Both the position numbers and the translations under genes were made by a program. A DNA stretch of 64,000 nt from Chryseosolibacter sp036402075 (GTDB lineage Bacteria; Bacteroidota; Bacteroidia; Cytophagales; Cyclobacteriaceae): assembly GCA_036402075.1 (NCBI GenBank), contig DASWTP010000064.1, forward strand, positions 1-64,000, written 5' to 3'. This document shows positions 45,705-53,336 of the stretch, one piece after another; positions within the stretch are counted from its first letter, which is position 1, and each line of letters starts with the position of its first letter. The notes beneath the pieces are model-generated. The model was given only the letters and a program-made list of their open reading frames with translations. It ran no database searches and had not been told where the DNA came from.

Positions 45705-46796
45705 CTACTGGACTTTAAATGGGTCTGAGAACTTTGGATCGGTGATCATCTTGTGATCGGTAAGTGTATGCAAAAACGCGATGATAGCTTTCTTATCGCT
45801 TGCCGGAATTTCCATCACCCGAGCATCACCCATCGCGGTCTTCAATCTCGGGTCGAGATTGGGATGATCTTCGATGCCACGGCTGTAGTGCTCCATAACC
45901 TCATCCAACGTTTTGAATCGTCCATCGTGCATATATGGGGCAGTAAGCGCAACGTTCCGCAACGAAGGAATTTTGAATTTGCCATTGTCTGAAGCGTTTT
46001 TCGTTACTTCGCCAAGTCCGTTGTCCTGGTAAGCAAGATCCAACCCGATGTTGGCGAACGTTCCCGCCATGATGTAGCCGTGCGGGCTTTCGATTTGATG
46101 ACAACTGTTGCAATCATAGGTGGAGGTAAAAAGCTCGCGCCCTGTTTTTTCGAGAGCCGAAAGGGTAGTTTTGCCCACCATCGCATTGTTAAACTTGGTG
46201 TCTTGCGAGGTAATGCTCTGAACAAATGAGCTAATGGCCGTGGCAATCCTTTCTTCTGTAATGATGCGGTCGCCAAAGGCCTTTTCAAACAAAGGCCCAT
46301 AATACTCTACTCGCGACAATTTTTCCTCGAGCTGACTTAGATCGCTGAAGCCCATCTCCACGTGGTTGACAATCGGCTTCATTACCATGGTTTTCAAATC
46401 ATGTTCGCGGCCGTCCCAAAACAGCTGCGTTGGAAGAAATCCTGGAAAAATCGGATCGATAACGAGCGAATCACGAAAGGTTGTTGAAATGTTTTGGATC
46501 GGCATTGAGTTTCGGGACGTCAGCTTGCGTTCGAAGCCCTCGCTGAAAGCAACGTTGTCTGCGAATGCCAGATTTTGTTTGTGACAGGTAGCACAGGAAA
46601 CTGAATTATTAAGAGAAAGCTTTCGGTCATAAAATAAAACACGGCCTAATGTCGGCACATGCGATCCGGTGATGTAGGTGTCCGGTGTTGCCGGTAAATC
46701 CAGGGTCAGCGTCTGGATCGGAGATTCTTCAGTAGTGCAGGCAATAGCCACAAAGGCAAGACCTGCAAAGAGGGAGAGCGTGCGACTGATTTTCAT
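45705..46796 (-). CDS. Dihaem cytochrome-c peroxidase (MauG/CcpA family) lipoprotein
   Basis: The 363-residue product begins with a lipobox AIAC (Cys20). Two haem-binding CxxCH motifs are seen, CATCH (Cys68-His72) and CNSCH (Cys229-His233), in the spacing of the bacterial CCP/MauG family. The FWDGR block (near 126) and the YMHDGRFKTLDEV block are typical. Such proteins reduce hydrogen peroxide or oxidise partner proteins in the periplasm. Here it is lipid-anchored and cotranscribed with a probable outer-membrane partner. Confidence 0.92.
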   Translation of the reverse strand: MKISRTLSLFAGLAFVAIACTTEESPIQTLTLDLPATPDTYITGSHVPTLGRVLFYDRKLSLNNSVSCATCHKQNLAFADNVAFSEGFERKLTSRNSMPIQNISTTFRDSLVIDPIFPGFLPTQLFWDGREHDLKTMVMKPIVNHVEMGFSDLSQLEEKLSRVEYYGPLFEKAFGDRIITEERIATAISSFVQSITSQDTKFNNAMVGKTTLSALEKTGRELFTSTYDCNSCHQIESPHGYIMAGTFANIGLDLAYQDNGLGEVTKNASDNGKFKIPSLRNVALTAPYMHDGRFKTLDEVMEHYSRGIEDHPNLDPRLKTAMGDARVMEIPASDKKAIIAFLHTLTDHKMITDPKFSDPFKVQ

Positions 46797-46988
46797 AGAG
46801 GGTGCTTGGTTCTGTTGCTTATGTTTTTGACACGGCTAAATTCCAAATCGTTGCAAGCGAGCGGGGTAATTTCGAAGTTAATAAAAGCCGCTATAATTTA
46901 AAAATCTGTCAACCTGTCACAGAAAGCGGTATGGAATAGTATTTGAAACCCCGCAGTCCACATTCCAAAAAGCTAATTTTCACAGAAT

Positions 46989-48893
46989 ATGGCAGAAACA
47001 CTCGAAAAAGGCACGATTTCAATCCACACGGAAAACATATTTCCGATCATTAAGAAGTTCCTGTATTCCGACCACGAGATTTTCCTGAGAGAACTGGTTT
47101 CAAATGCCGTTGACGCGACTCAAAAGCTAAAAAAACTCGCCAGCATGGGCGAATTCAATGGCGAATTGGGAGATCTCACCATTGAAGTTTCGTTCGACAA
47201 AGACAAAAAAACCATTACTGTTAGCGATAAAGGTATTGGTATGACGGGCGAGGAGATCAAGAAATACATCAATCAGATTGCTTTTTCCGGGGCTACTGAA
47301 TTCGTTGAGAAGTTTAAAGACAAAGCCGATGGCAAGGATATCATTGGCAAGTTCGGACTTGGCTTTTATTCCTCCTTCATGGTTGCCGACAACGTTGAAA
47401 TTGTGTCACGTTCCTATAAGGTCTCTGAAAACGAGGCTGCCCGCTGGGAATGCGATGGTTCAACTGAGTTTGAATTGTCTGCAGCAACCAAAACGCAGCG
47501 TGGAACGGACGTAATCCTGCACGTCAATAAAGATTCTGAAGAGTTTCTCGATGAGTGGAGACTGAAAGGCATTCTTGAAAAGTACTGCAAGTTCCTGCCT
47601 GTTGAGATCAAGTTTGGCACCCTGGATGAGCGTGTTGAAGATGGTGTCGATGCCGATGGCAAGCCAAAGTATAAATCTGTAAAGAAAGACCGCATCATCA
47701 ACAATCCTTCTCCGCTCTGGACAAAGTCGCCAAGCGAACTGAAGGATGAAGACTATTTGAAGTTCTACAAAGAACTTTATCCGTTTGCCGAGGACCCGTT
47801 GTTCTGGATTCACCTTAACGTGGACTACCCATTCAAGCTTACGGGAATTTTGTACTTCCCGAAAGTGAAGAACGACTTCGAGGTAAATAAGAACAAAATT
47901 CAGCTTTACTCACGCCAGGTGTTCATCACTGATGAAGTGAAAGATGTGGTACCTGACTTCCTCATGCTGCTTCACGGAATCATTGACTCCCCGGACATCC
48001 CGCTGAACGTGTCGAGAAGCTACCTACAGTCTGATTCAAGCGTAAAGAAGATCAGCCAGCACATAACCAAGAAAGTTGGCGATAAGCTTTCTGATCTGTT
48101 CAAGAAAGACCGTGCTGACTTTGAAAAGAAATGGGACGACATCAGCATTTTCGTGAAATACGGCATGATCAGTGATGAGAAATTCTACGATCGCGCAAAA
48201 GATTTCGGCTTGCTTAAAAACGTAGACGACAAATATTTCACGTTCGCGGAGTATAAGGACAAGGTAAAACCAAATCAAACTGATAAGGATGATAACACGG
48301 TGTTCCTATACGCCACCGATAAAGGTAAGCAGCACGGGTTTATTGAAGCTGCTAAGAACAAGGCCTACGATGTACTGGTGCTGGATGGAATTCTCGATAG
48401 CCACTTTGTAAACACGCTTGAACAGAAGCTTGAGAAAACCCAGCTGAAGCGCGTAGACAGCGATACACCTGAAAAACTGATCAATAAGGACGAAAAGATC
48501 GAAAGCGTTTTAAGCGCAGACGACCAGAATAAGGTGAAAGCCGTCTTTGAGAGCGCAATCAACAATAAAAACATGACGGTTGGTGTGGAACCCATGTCAC
48601 CGGATGATCTTCCGGTAGTGATCACCATGAGTGAATTCATGCGAAGGATGAAAGACATGGCCAAAATGGGAGGCGGAGGACAGTTTGGGTTTATGGGCGC
48701 CATGCCGGATCAGTATAATGTTTCAATCAACGGCAACCACGCACTCGTACAAAAAATACTCGCAGCAGAATCAGAGGAAAAGAAGGCAACTCTTGCGAAG
48801 CAGGCATATGACCTTGCCCTTTTGTCGCAAAACATGCTGACCGGAGCAGACCTGACCAATTTCATTAAGCGGAGCGTTTCGTTGGTATCGTAA
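46989..48893 (+). CDS. htpG: Hsp90-family chaperone HtpG
   Basis: The 634-residue protein is a full-length bacterial Hsp90. The N-terminal ATPase (GHKL) fold contains LRELVSNAVDA, the nucleotide site DKGIGM and GKFGLGFYS. The middle domain has the RRVFI-equivalent SRQVFITDEVKD and the catalytic-loop region LNVSRSYLQSD. The C-terminal dimerisation domain is complete. It assists folding of client proteins, chiefly under stress. It is cytoplasmic and monocistronic. Confidence 0.98.
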   Translation: MAETLEKGTISIHTENIFPIIKKFLYSDHEIFLRELVSNAVDATQKLKKLASMGEFNGELGDLTIEVSFDKDKKTITVSDKGIGMTGEEIKKYINQIAFSGATEFVEKFKDKADGKDIIGKFGLGFYSSFMVADNVEIVSRSYKVSENEAARWECDGSTEFELSAATKTQRGTDVILHVNKDSEEFLDEWRLKGILEKYCKFLPVEIKFGTLDERVEDGVDADGKPKYKSVKKDRIINNPSPLWTKSPSELKDEDYLKFYKELYPFAEDPLFWIHLNVDYPFKLTGILYFPKVKNDFEVNKNKIQLYSRQVFITDEVKDVVPDFLMLLHGIIDSPDIPLNVSRSYLQSDSSVKKISQHITKKVGDKLSDLFKKDRADFEKKWDDISIFVKYGMISDEKFYDRAKDFGLLKNVDDKYFTFAEYKDKVKPNQTDKDDNTVFLYATDKGKQHGFIEAAKNKAYDVLVLDGILDSHFVNTLEQKLEKTQLKRVDSDTPEKLINKDEKIESVLSADDQNKVKAVFESAINNKNMTVGVEPMSPDDLPVVITMSEFMRRMKDMAKMGGGGQFGFMGAMPDQYNVSINGNHALVQKILAAESEEKKATLAKQAYDLALLSQNMLTGADLTNFIKRSVSLVS

Positions 48894-48906
48894 CCCGACT
48901 TTTTCA

Positions 48907-48934
48907 TTAACTCCCGGCTTAAGCCGGGGGTTAA
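48907..48934. terminator. 28-bp palindrome after htpG
   Basis: The palindrome is centred on CCCGGCTTAAGCCGGG and all 14 pairs form, one being G-T. It begins 13 bases after the htpG stop. It is likely a terminator or mRNA-stabilising hairpin, although no T-run follows. Confidence 0.6.
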
Positions 48935-48969
48935 TACCCATGTCGAACTCGGGCTTACCTGACCAAATC

Positions 48970-49003
48970 AGCTCGAAGCTCGTAGCTCGGATGCTCATAG
49001 CTC
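48970..49003. repeat. AGCTCG-word intergenic repeat
   Basis: Repeated AGCTCGAAGCTCGTAGCTCG-type words. The reverse complement of a related block occurs at 59058-59083. Confidence 0.65.
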
Positions 49004-49058
49004 CTTACCCCTCAAATACTATTTTTTCGTAATTTTCGTTCTTCCGTACGCTGGCGTT

Positions 49059-49874
49059 ATGAAGTGTAAATTATTTTTTGTCGGATTGATCATTTTGGCA
49101 TCCCATGCTTTTGCACAGGAACAAGAGCAGGAGCAAGACGAACGTTTCACCATCGATACACCGGTAACCCTCGACTTTGAAGAGAAGGAGGAGGAGCCTG
49201 AAAAGAAAAAAAAGAAGGTAAAGAAGAAAGTTTTCTACGGCATTAAAACCAAGAAAGGATTTACGCGCAAAGGCTATGGTGACCGCGTGACATATGAACT
49301 TTTTTATTTCCTGAAGAAAGGTGAGAAACCACAGACGTTTGTTCGTGACGTGTATTGGTTTGACTTCGCACGTAAGGAAATCCGCAGAACGAGCCCTGCC
49401 GGGTTTGATCCGAAAAAAGGCGTTCTTCTACATGGACCCTACAAGCAAATGCAAAACAATGTAGTCCTAAAAGAGGGCATCTACTACAAGGGCACACGGC
49501 ACGGCCGCTGGCTCACCTACAACCGCGACAGTGTTTTGACAGATAAAGAAAAATATTTCCGCGGCTGGCCGAAAGAGTCAATGGTCACCTATCACGATCC
49601 GGGTGAACGGAAAAAAATGAAGGAGATAACACCCATTGAATACGGAGAAAAGGAAGGCTTCTATTATCGTTTCTACGAAAATGGACAGATGGCTGTTTCT
49701 GGGGAGTATCGGTGGGACCAAAAAGTTGGCGACTGGACCGAATATTATCCCGGCAACAAACGCAAAAAAATAATCGCATACCCAAAAGAACCATTCGACA
49801 AGGAAGCCAGGCCTTACGTGAAAGTGGAATGGAATGACAAGGGGAAAGAGGTATATAGAAACAGAGGGAATTAA
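49059..49874 (+). CDS. Secreted MORN-variant (YwqK-like) repeat protein
   Basis: The 271-residue product has a signal peptide ending in HAFAQ (about residue 20), an EQEQEQ tract, an acidic then Lys-rich stretch (about 45-62), and a repeat region of the YwqK/MORN-variant type: GTRHGRWLTYN, GEKEGFYYRFYENGQMAVSGEY, KVGDWTEYYPGNK. Such repeats are common in Bacteroidota secreted or toxin-antitoxin-like proteins and probably form a beta-sheet scaffold. Function is unknown. Confidence 0.78.
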   Translation: MKCKLFFVGLIILASHAFAQEQEQEQDERFTIDTPVTLDFEEKEEEPEKKKKKVKKKVFYGIKTKKGFTRKGYGDRVTYELFYFLKKGEKPQTFVRDVYWFDFARKEIRRTSPAGFDPKKGVLLHGPYKQMQNNVVLKEGIYYKGTRHGRWLTYNRDSVLTDKEKYFRGWPKESMVTYHDPGERKKMKEITPIEYGEKEGFYYRFYENGQMAVSGEYRWDQKVGDWTEYYPGNKRKKIIAYPKEPFDKEARPYVKVEWNDKGKEVYRNRGN

Positions 49875-49979
49875 TGTGCCAATACAGTCAAATGCGTCAA
49901 TATGCCAATGAGGTGTCATCGTATTTGGCTAACCTGGCAAAATTGCAAATGGCACATTAGGACATTGGCACATTGGATC
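49873..49979. repeat. GTGCCAAT-word intergenic repeat, inverted
   Basis: AATGTGCCAAT (49873-49883) and its perfect reverse complement ATTGGCACATT (49964-49974) flank degenerate copies (ATGCCAATG, ATGGCACATT). It fills the convergent space between two genes. Confidence 0.7.
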
Positions 49980-49980
49980 A

Positions 49981-50331
49981 TTAATTTATCGCGTCTTCAA
50001 AATGTTCAATCACCACTTCTTTCCCGAGTTTAATTGAAATTACATCAAACCGCACGTTGCCCTGCCAGTCGTTGGCGAAGATATAATTCTCGGCAGCATT
50101 AAAAATTCGGTTAGCCTGAAAGTCCATAAGGAATTCCTCAGGGTGCCCATAGTCGTACGAACTCCTGGTTTTCACTTCGACAAATAAGAGCCAGTCATCG
50201 CGCTTCACGATGAGGTCAATTTCACCACGCCCAAAGCGATAATTGCGGGCGGCAATTTCGAATCCCTGCTTGACGAGGAACTCAGCGGCAAGATTCTCTC
50301 CCCTTCGCCCGATTTCTGTTTTATCCGTCAT
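49981..50331 (-). CDS. YraN (UPF0102) endonuclease-fold protein
   Basis: The 116-residue protein has the UPF0102 restriction-endonuclease-like core: GRRGENLAAEFL, GEIDLIVKRDDWLLFVEVKTR, where the E-x-D and E-x-K residues form the PD-(D/E)xK metal centre. It is conserved in most bacteria, and a nuclease role is expected but not demonstrated for most members. It is divergent from the bifunctional isomerase gene. Confidence 0.92.
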   Translation of the reverse strand: MTDKTEIGRRGENLAAEFLVKQGFEIAARNYRFGRGEIDLIVKRDDWLLFVEVKTRSSYDYGHPEEFLMDFQANRIFNAAENYIFANDWQGNVRFDVISIKLGKEVVIEHFEDAIN

Positions 50332-50342
50332 TCAAAAAGTGA

Positions 50343-50350
50343 TACCTTTG
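50343..50350 (+). promoter_or_regulatory. Candidate -7 element (TACCTTTG)
   Basis: A full match to TAnnTTTG, 18 bases before the isomerase ATG at 50369. It supports that ATG over the longer upstream reading. Confidence 0.4.
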
Positions 50351-50368
50351 AGATGGAATTTACAATTT

Positions 50369-51376
50369 ATGTCGACCACCAAAAAATATATTGAAGGATT
50401 CACCCGCCAGCTTCGTGATGCGTTGAGAATTGGGCAGTCCCTGGATCTGGTTCGCCCGGGAAGTGATATCCGAAACGTGGTGATCACCGGAATGGGTGGT
50501 TCAGGCATTGGTGCAAACCTGGTGGAATCACTGACCTTCGGAAGAATTCCAATTCCAATCACCGTTTGCAAAACGTACAACATTCCGCAGTTTGTCAGTC
50601 CGCACACGTTGTTCATTGCCAGCTCCTATTCCGGGAACACAGAGGAAACCGTTGCAGCATTGAACAAGGCTCTTCTGAAAAGAGCGCAATGCATTGTGAT
50701 TTCATCGGGCGGAAAAATTTTGGACATCGCCCGCGAGTACAATTTGTTTTACATTCAACTGCCTACCGGGTCTGACAGTCCGCGCGCTATGCTGGGCTAT
50801 AACATGATTGCTTTGATGTCTCTTTTATACCACACTAACCTGATAGGCGCTGCATTTATCAAAGAGACGGAGAATGCAATCGAATACCTGGATCGTGGCG
50901 AAAAAGGAATCCAGTCGGAAGCCGAATTGATCGCAAAAAAACTAAAAGGCAAGCTCCCGATCATTTACTGCGACAACCGACTGTTTGCCATGGCATTACG
51001 GTTTCAGCAACAGCTGAACGAGAACGCGAAACAATTGGCGCACGTCAACACGTTCCCGGAAATGAACCACAACGAACTTGTAGGTTGGCGTTTTCCCGAG
51101 AACTTAATGCCGATGCTTCAGGTTTTATACCTGTATTCCGACCACGATCACGAACGCGTTGAAAAACGCATGGAAATCTGCCGGGATATCTTTGAGAAAC
51201 GATCTAATCCGATCATTGATGTGGTTGGTGAAGGCGCCTCACTTCTGGAGCAGTATTATTACCTGATTCACCTGACTGACTGGATCTCATATTACCTGGC
51301 AAAGGAAAACGGAGTCGAGCCTGATCCTATTGAGTCCATTGTGTACCTGAAAGGCGAGCTTGACAAACTGAAATAA
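50369..51376 (+). CDS. Bifunctional phosphoglucose/phosphomannose isomerase (SIS family)
   Basis: The 335-residue protein carries two SIS folds. The first has VVITGMGGSGIGAN and the phosphate-binding SSYSGNTEET; the second has NRLFAMALRFQQQLNENAKQLAH and the catalytic-region EMNHNELVGW. This matches the archaeal and bacterial bifunctional PGI/PMI enzymes that interconvert fructose 6-phosphate with glucose 6- or mannose 6-phosphate. The ATG at 50369 is preferred because the open frame upstream overlaps the divergent yraN gene. It precedes lipB by 29 bases. Confidence 0.88.
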   Translation: MSTTKKYIEGFTRQLRDALRIGQSLDLVRPGSDIRNVVITGMGGSGIGANLVESLTFGRIPIPITVCKTYNIPQFVSPHTLFIASSYSGNTEETVAALNKALLKRAQCIVISSGGKILDIAREYNLFYIQLPTGSDSPRAMLGYNMIALMSLLYHTNLIGAAFIKETENAIEYLDRGEKGIQSEAELIAKKLKGKLPIIYCDNRLFAMALRFQQQLNENAKQLAHVNTFPEMNHNELVGWRFPENLMPMLQVLYLYSDHDHERVEKRMEICRDIFEKRSNPIIDVVGEGASLLEQYYYLIHLTDWISYYLAKENGVEPDPIESIVYLKGELDKLK

Positions 51377-51393
51377 GATCGTTTAGACCTTCC

Positions 51394-51398
51394 GGAGG
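51394..51398 (+). promoter_or_regulatory. Shine-Dalgarno GGAGG before lipB
   Basis: GGAGG stands 7 bases before the lipB ATG at 51406. A strong Shine-Dalgarno sequence is rare in this window and in Bacteroidota generally. Confidence 0.5.
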
Positions 51399-51405
51399 TT
51401 AACGA

Positions 51406-52122
51406 ATGAATGTAAACATAAACAGAGCGACCGAATTTATAGACCTTGATCTTATTGACTACAAAGAAGCGTGGGACTACCAGCTTCAATTGTTTGACAA
51501 GATCCTGAAAACAAAAGCTCAGAACCGCGACCTCCCACCGGAACAGCAGGTTGTCACCAGCAATTACTTGATATTCTGCGAGCACCCGCATGTTTTTACA
51601 CTGGGCAAAAGTGGTGACGAAAATAATCTGCTTGTCAGGAAAGAAGCACTCCACACTATTTTCGCAACGTACCATCAGACAAACCGCGGAGGGGATATCA
51701 CCTACCATGGGCCCGGCCAGATCGTAGGTTATCCTGTCATTGATATGGAGAATTTCTTCACCGACATTCACCAATACATGCGTTTTCTGGAGGAGGCGGT
51801 AATTCAGACATTACGCGAATACGGGGTGAATTCCGGAAGAATTCCCGGCCTCACAGGTGTGTGGATTGATGAACAAAACGAAAATAAAGCAAGAAAGATC
51901 TGTGCGCTCGGAGTGAAAACCAGCCGATGGGTAACGATGCACGGGTTTGCTTTTAACGTAAACACAGACTTGAAATATTTTGATTACATCATTCCTTGCG
52001 GGATCAACGACAAAGCGGTGACCTCACTTGAAAAAGAGCTTGGCCGACAGGTGGAAATGGCAGAGGTGGAAGGTGTGCTGCGAAAGAAAATTAGCGAACA
52101 ATTTGGGATGGAGTTGAAATGA
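51406..52122 (+). CDS. lipB: Octanoyl-ACP:protein N-octanoyltransferase
   Basis: LipB transfers octanoyl groups from acyl carrier protein to lipoyl domains, the first step of lipoate synthesis. The 238-residue product has the family blocks NRGGDITYHGPGQIVGYPV and GVKTSRWVTMHGFAFNV and the catalytic Cys in IPCGI. Length is normal. It overlaps the next small gene by 4 bases (ATGA), indicating coupled translation. Confidence 0.96.
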   Translation: MNVNINRATEFIDLDLIDYKEAWDYQLQLFDKILKTKAQNRDLPPEQQVVTSNYLIFCEHPHVFTLGKSGDENNLLVRKEALHTIFATYHQTNRGGDITYHGPGQIVGYPVIDMENFFTDIHQYMRFLEEAVIQTLREYGVNSGRIPGLTGVWIDEQNENKARKICALGVKTSRWVTMHGFAFNVNTDLKYFDYIIPCGINDKAVTSLEKELGRQVEMAEVEGVLRKKISEQFGMELK

Positions 52123-52523
52123 AAAAAGACATTGAAATACCGGAAGTAAAGAATGTAACACTGGCAGTTGTCAGGAAGAAGAGCATAGGCGAGCAGGATG
52201 AATGGCAGGTGTACATCATTAACAACAACAACTATCCGATTGAAAATACGTTAGTCTCAAGCAAAGGCTATGGCGAGAAGGATGGAGAGCAACAAAAAAC
52301 CTCAACCCTTCGTCACTTCCTCGAAACTGTTCCTGCGAATGCAGGCATGTTGATCGAGCCGATTGACCCGGCAGTGTTTCATCTCAACAACGAATATTGG
52401 GTGAGCTATTATATTGACAACCAAATCTACGATAAACGATTTGTGTTTGTTCCCGATGCCATTTGCGAAGCCAATATCACTTTCATCAAGGAGCTGGAAA
52501 TGGAAGGTGTGCTTCACTCGTGA
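52119..52523 (+). CDS. Conserved small protein coupled to lipB
   Basis: The 134-residue protein has no signal peptide or membrane segment. It contains a beta-rich region (VTLAVVRKKS ... EWQVYIINNNNYPIENTLVSSKGYGE) and a second block (LHSEQ-free HLNNEYWVSYYIDNQIYDKRF). No family was recognised with certainty. The ATGA overlap with lipB implies a cotranscribed partner, perhaps related to lipoylation or central metabolism (inference from position only). Confidence 0.7.
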   Translation: MKKDIEIPEVKNVTLAVVRKKSIGEQDEWQVYIINNNNYPIENTLVSSKGYGEKDGEQQKTSTLRHFLETVPANAGMLIEPIDPAVFHLNNEYWVSYYIDNQIYDKRFVFVPDAICEANITFIKELEMEGVLHS

Positions 52524-52609
52524 CAGGCAATGACAAAACATTTTTCATCTTTTGGAGTTGTTAACGAAAGTCCCTCAACTAATCCGTACTTTCAGCGAAA
52601 ATTTCAGTT

Positions 52610-53326
52610 ATGATACCCGAGCTCCGCGACATACTTTTTCTCGACATAGAAACAGTTGCCGGCACCAGCGATTTCAACAGCCTTGACGAACGATTGAAAA
52701 CCCAGTGGGCACGCAAGGCGAGTTTCTTCAAACGCCATCTTGACCAATCGGATGAAGAGCTGTTTCATGACCGCGCTGGTATCTATGCGGAATTCGGTAA
52801 AGTAGTTTGTATTTCGGTCGGAAAATTTTTCGATCACGAGTCGGGTGAGCTCGGTCTGAAGACGAAAGTTTATTCAGGACACGATGAAAACGTGTTGTTG
52901 AATCAATTCAAGACAATGCTGGAAAAAATGGATTCATCCACGCTTCGTTTTTGCGCACATAACGGCAAGGAGTTCGACTACCCTTACCTATGCAGACGCA
53001 TGCTCATCCAGGGAATTCCGCTACCGCCAGCGTTAAACCTGAGCGGAAAGAAGCCGTGGGATGTGCAGCACCTCGACACGCTTGAGCTCTGGAAGTTTGG
53101 TGACGTCAAACACTATACATCGCTTGATTTACTCGCAACAATTTTCAATATTCCATCCAGTAAGAACAACATTGACGGAAGCCAGGTCAATTTTGTGTAC
53201 CACAAAGAAAATGGCCTTGATCGCATCAGTGAATACTGCAGAGGTGATGTGGTCGTTCTGGCACAGTTATTTTTAAGATTAAAAGGCTATCCCCTCATCG
53301 CAGACGCGAATATTATTACCGCATAA
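52610..53326 (+). CDS. Predicted 3'-5' exonuclease of the PolB-like DnaQ superfamily
   Basis: The 238-residue protein has the three exonuclease motifs: Exo I in FLDIETVAG, Exo II in AHNGKEFDYPYL and Exo III in YCRGDVVVLAQL. These supply the DEDD metal-binding acids. Proteins of this type degrade DNA or RNA in the 3' to 5' direction. It lies 10 bases before the RNase R gene, so the two are likely cotranscribed. Confidence 0.88.
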   Translation: MIPELRDILFLDIETVAGTSDFNSLDERLKTQWARKASFFKRHLDQSDEELFHDRAGIYAEFGKVVCISVGKFFDHESGELGLKTKVYSGHDENVLLNQFKTMLEKMDSSTLRFCAHNGKEFDYPYLCRRMLIQGIPLPPALNLSGKKPWDVQHLDTLELWKFGDVKHYTSLDLLATIFNIPSSKNNIDGSQVNFVYHKENGLDRISEYCRGDVVVLAQLFLRLKGYPLIADANIITA

Positions 53327-53336
53327 ATCCCCTCTT

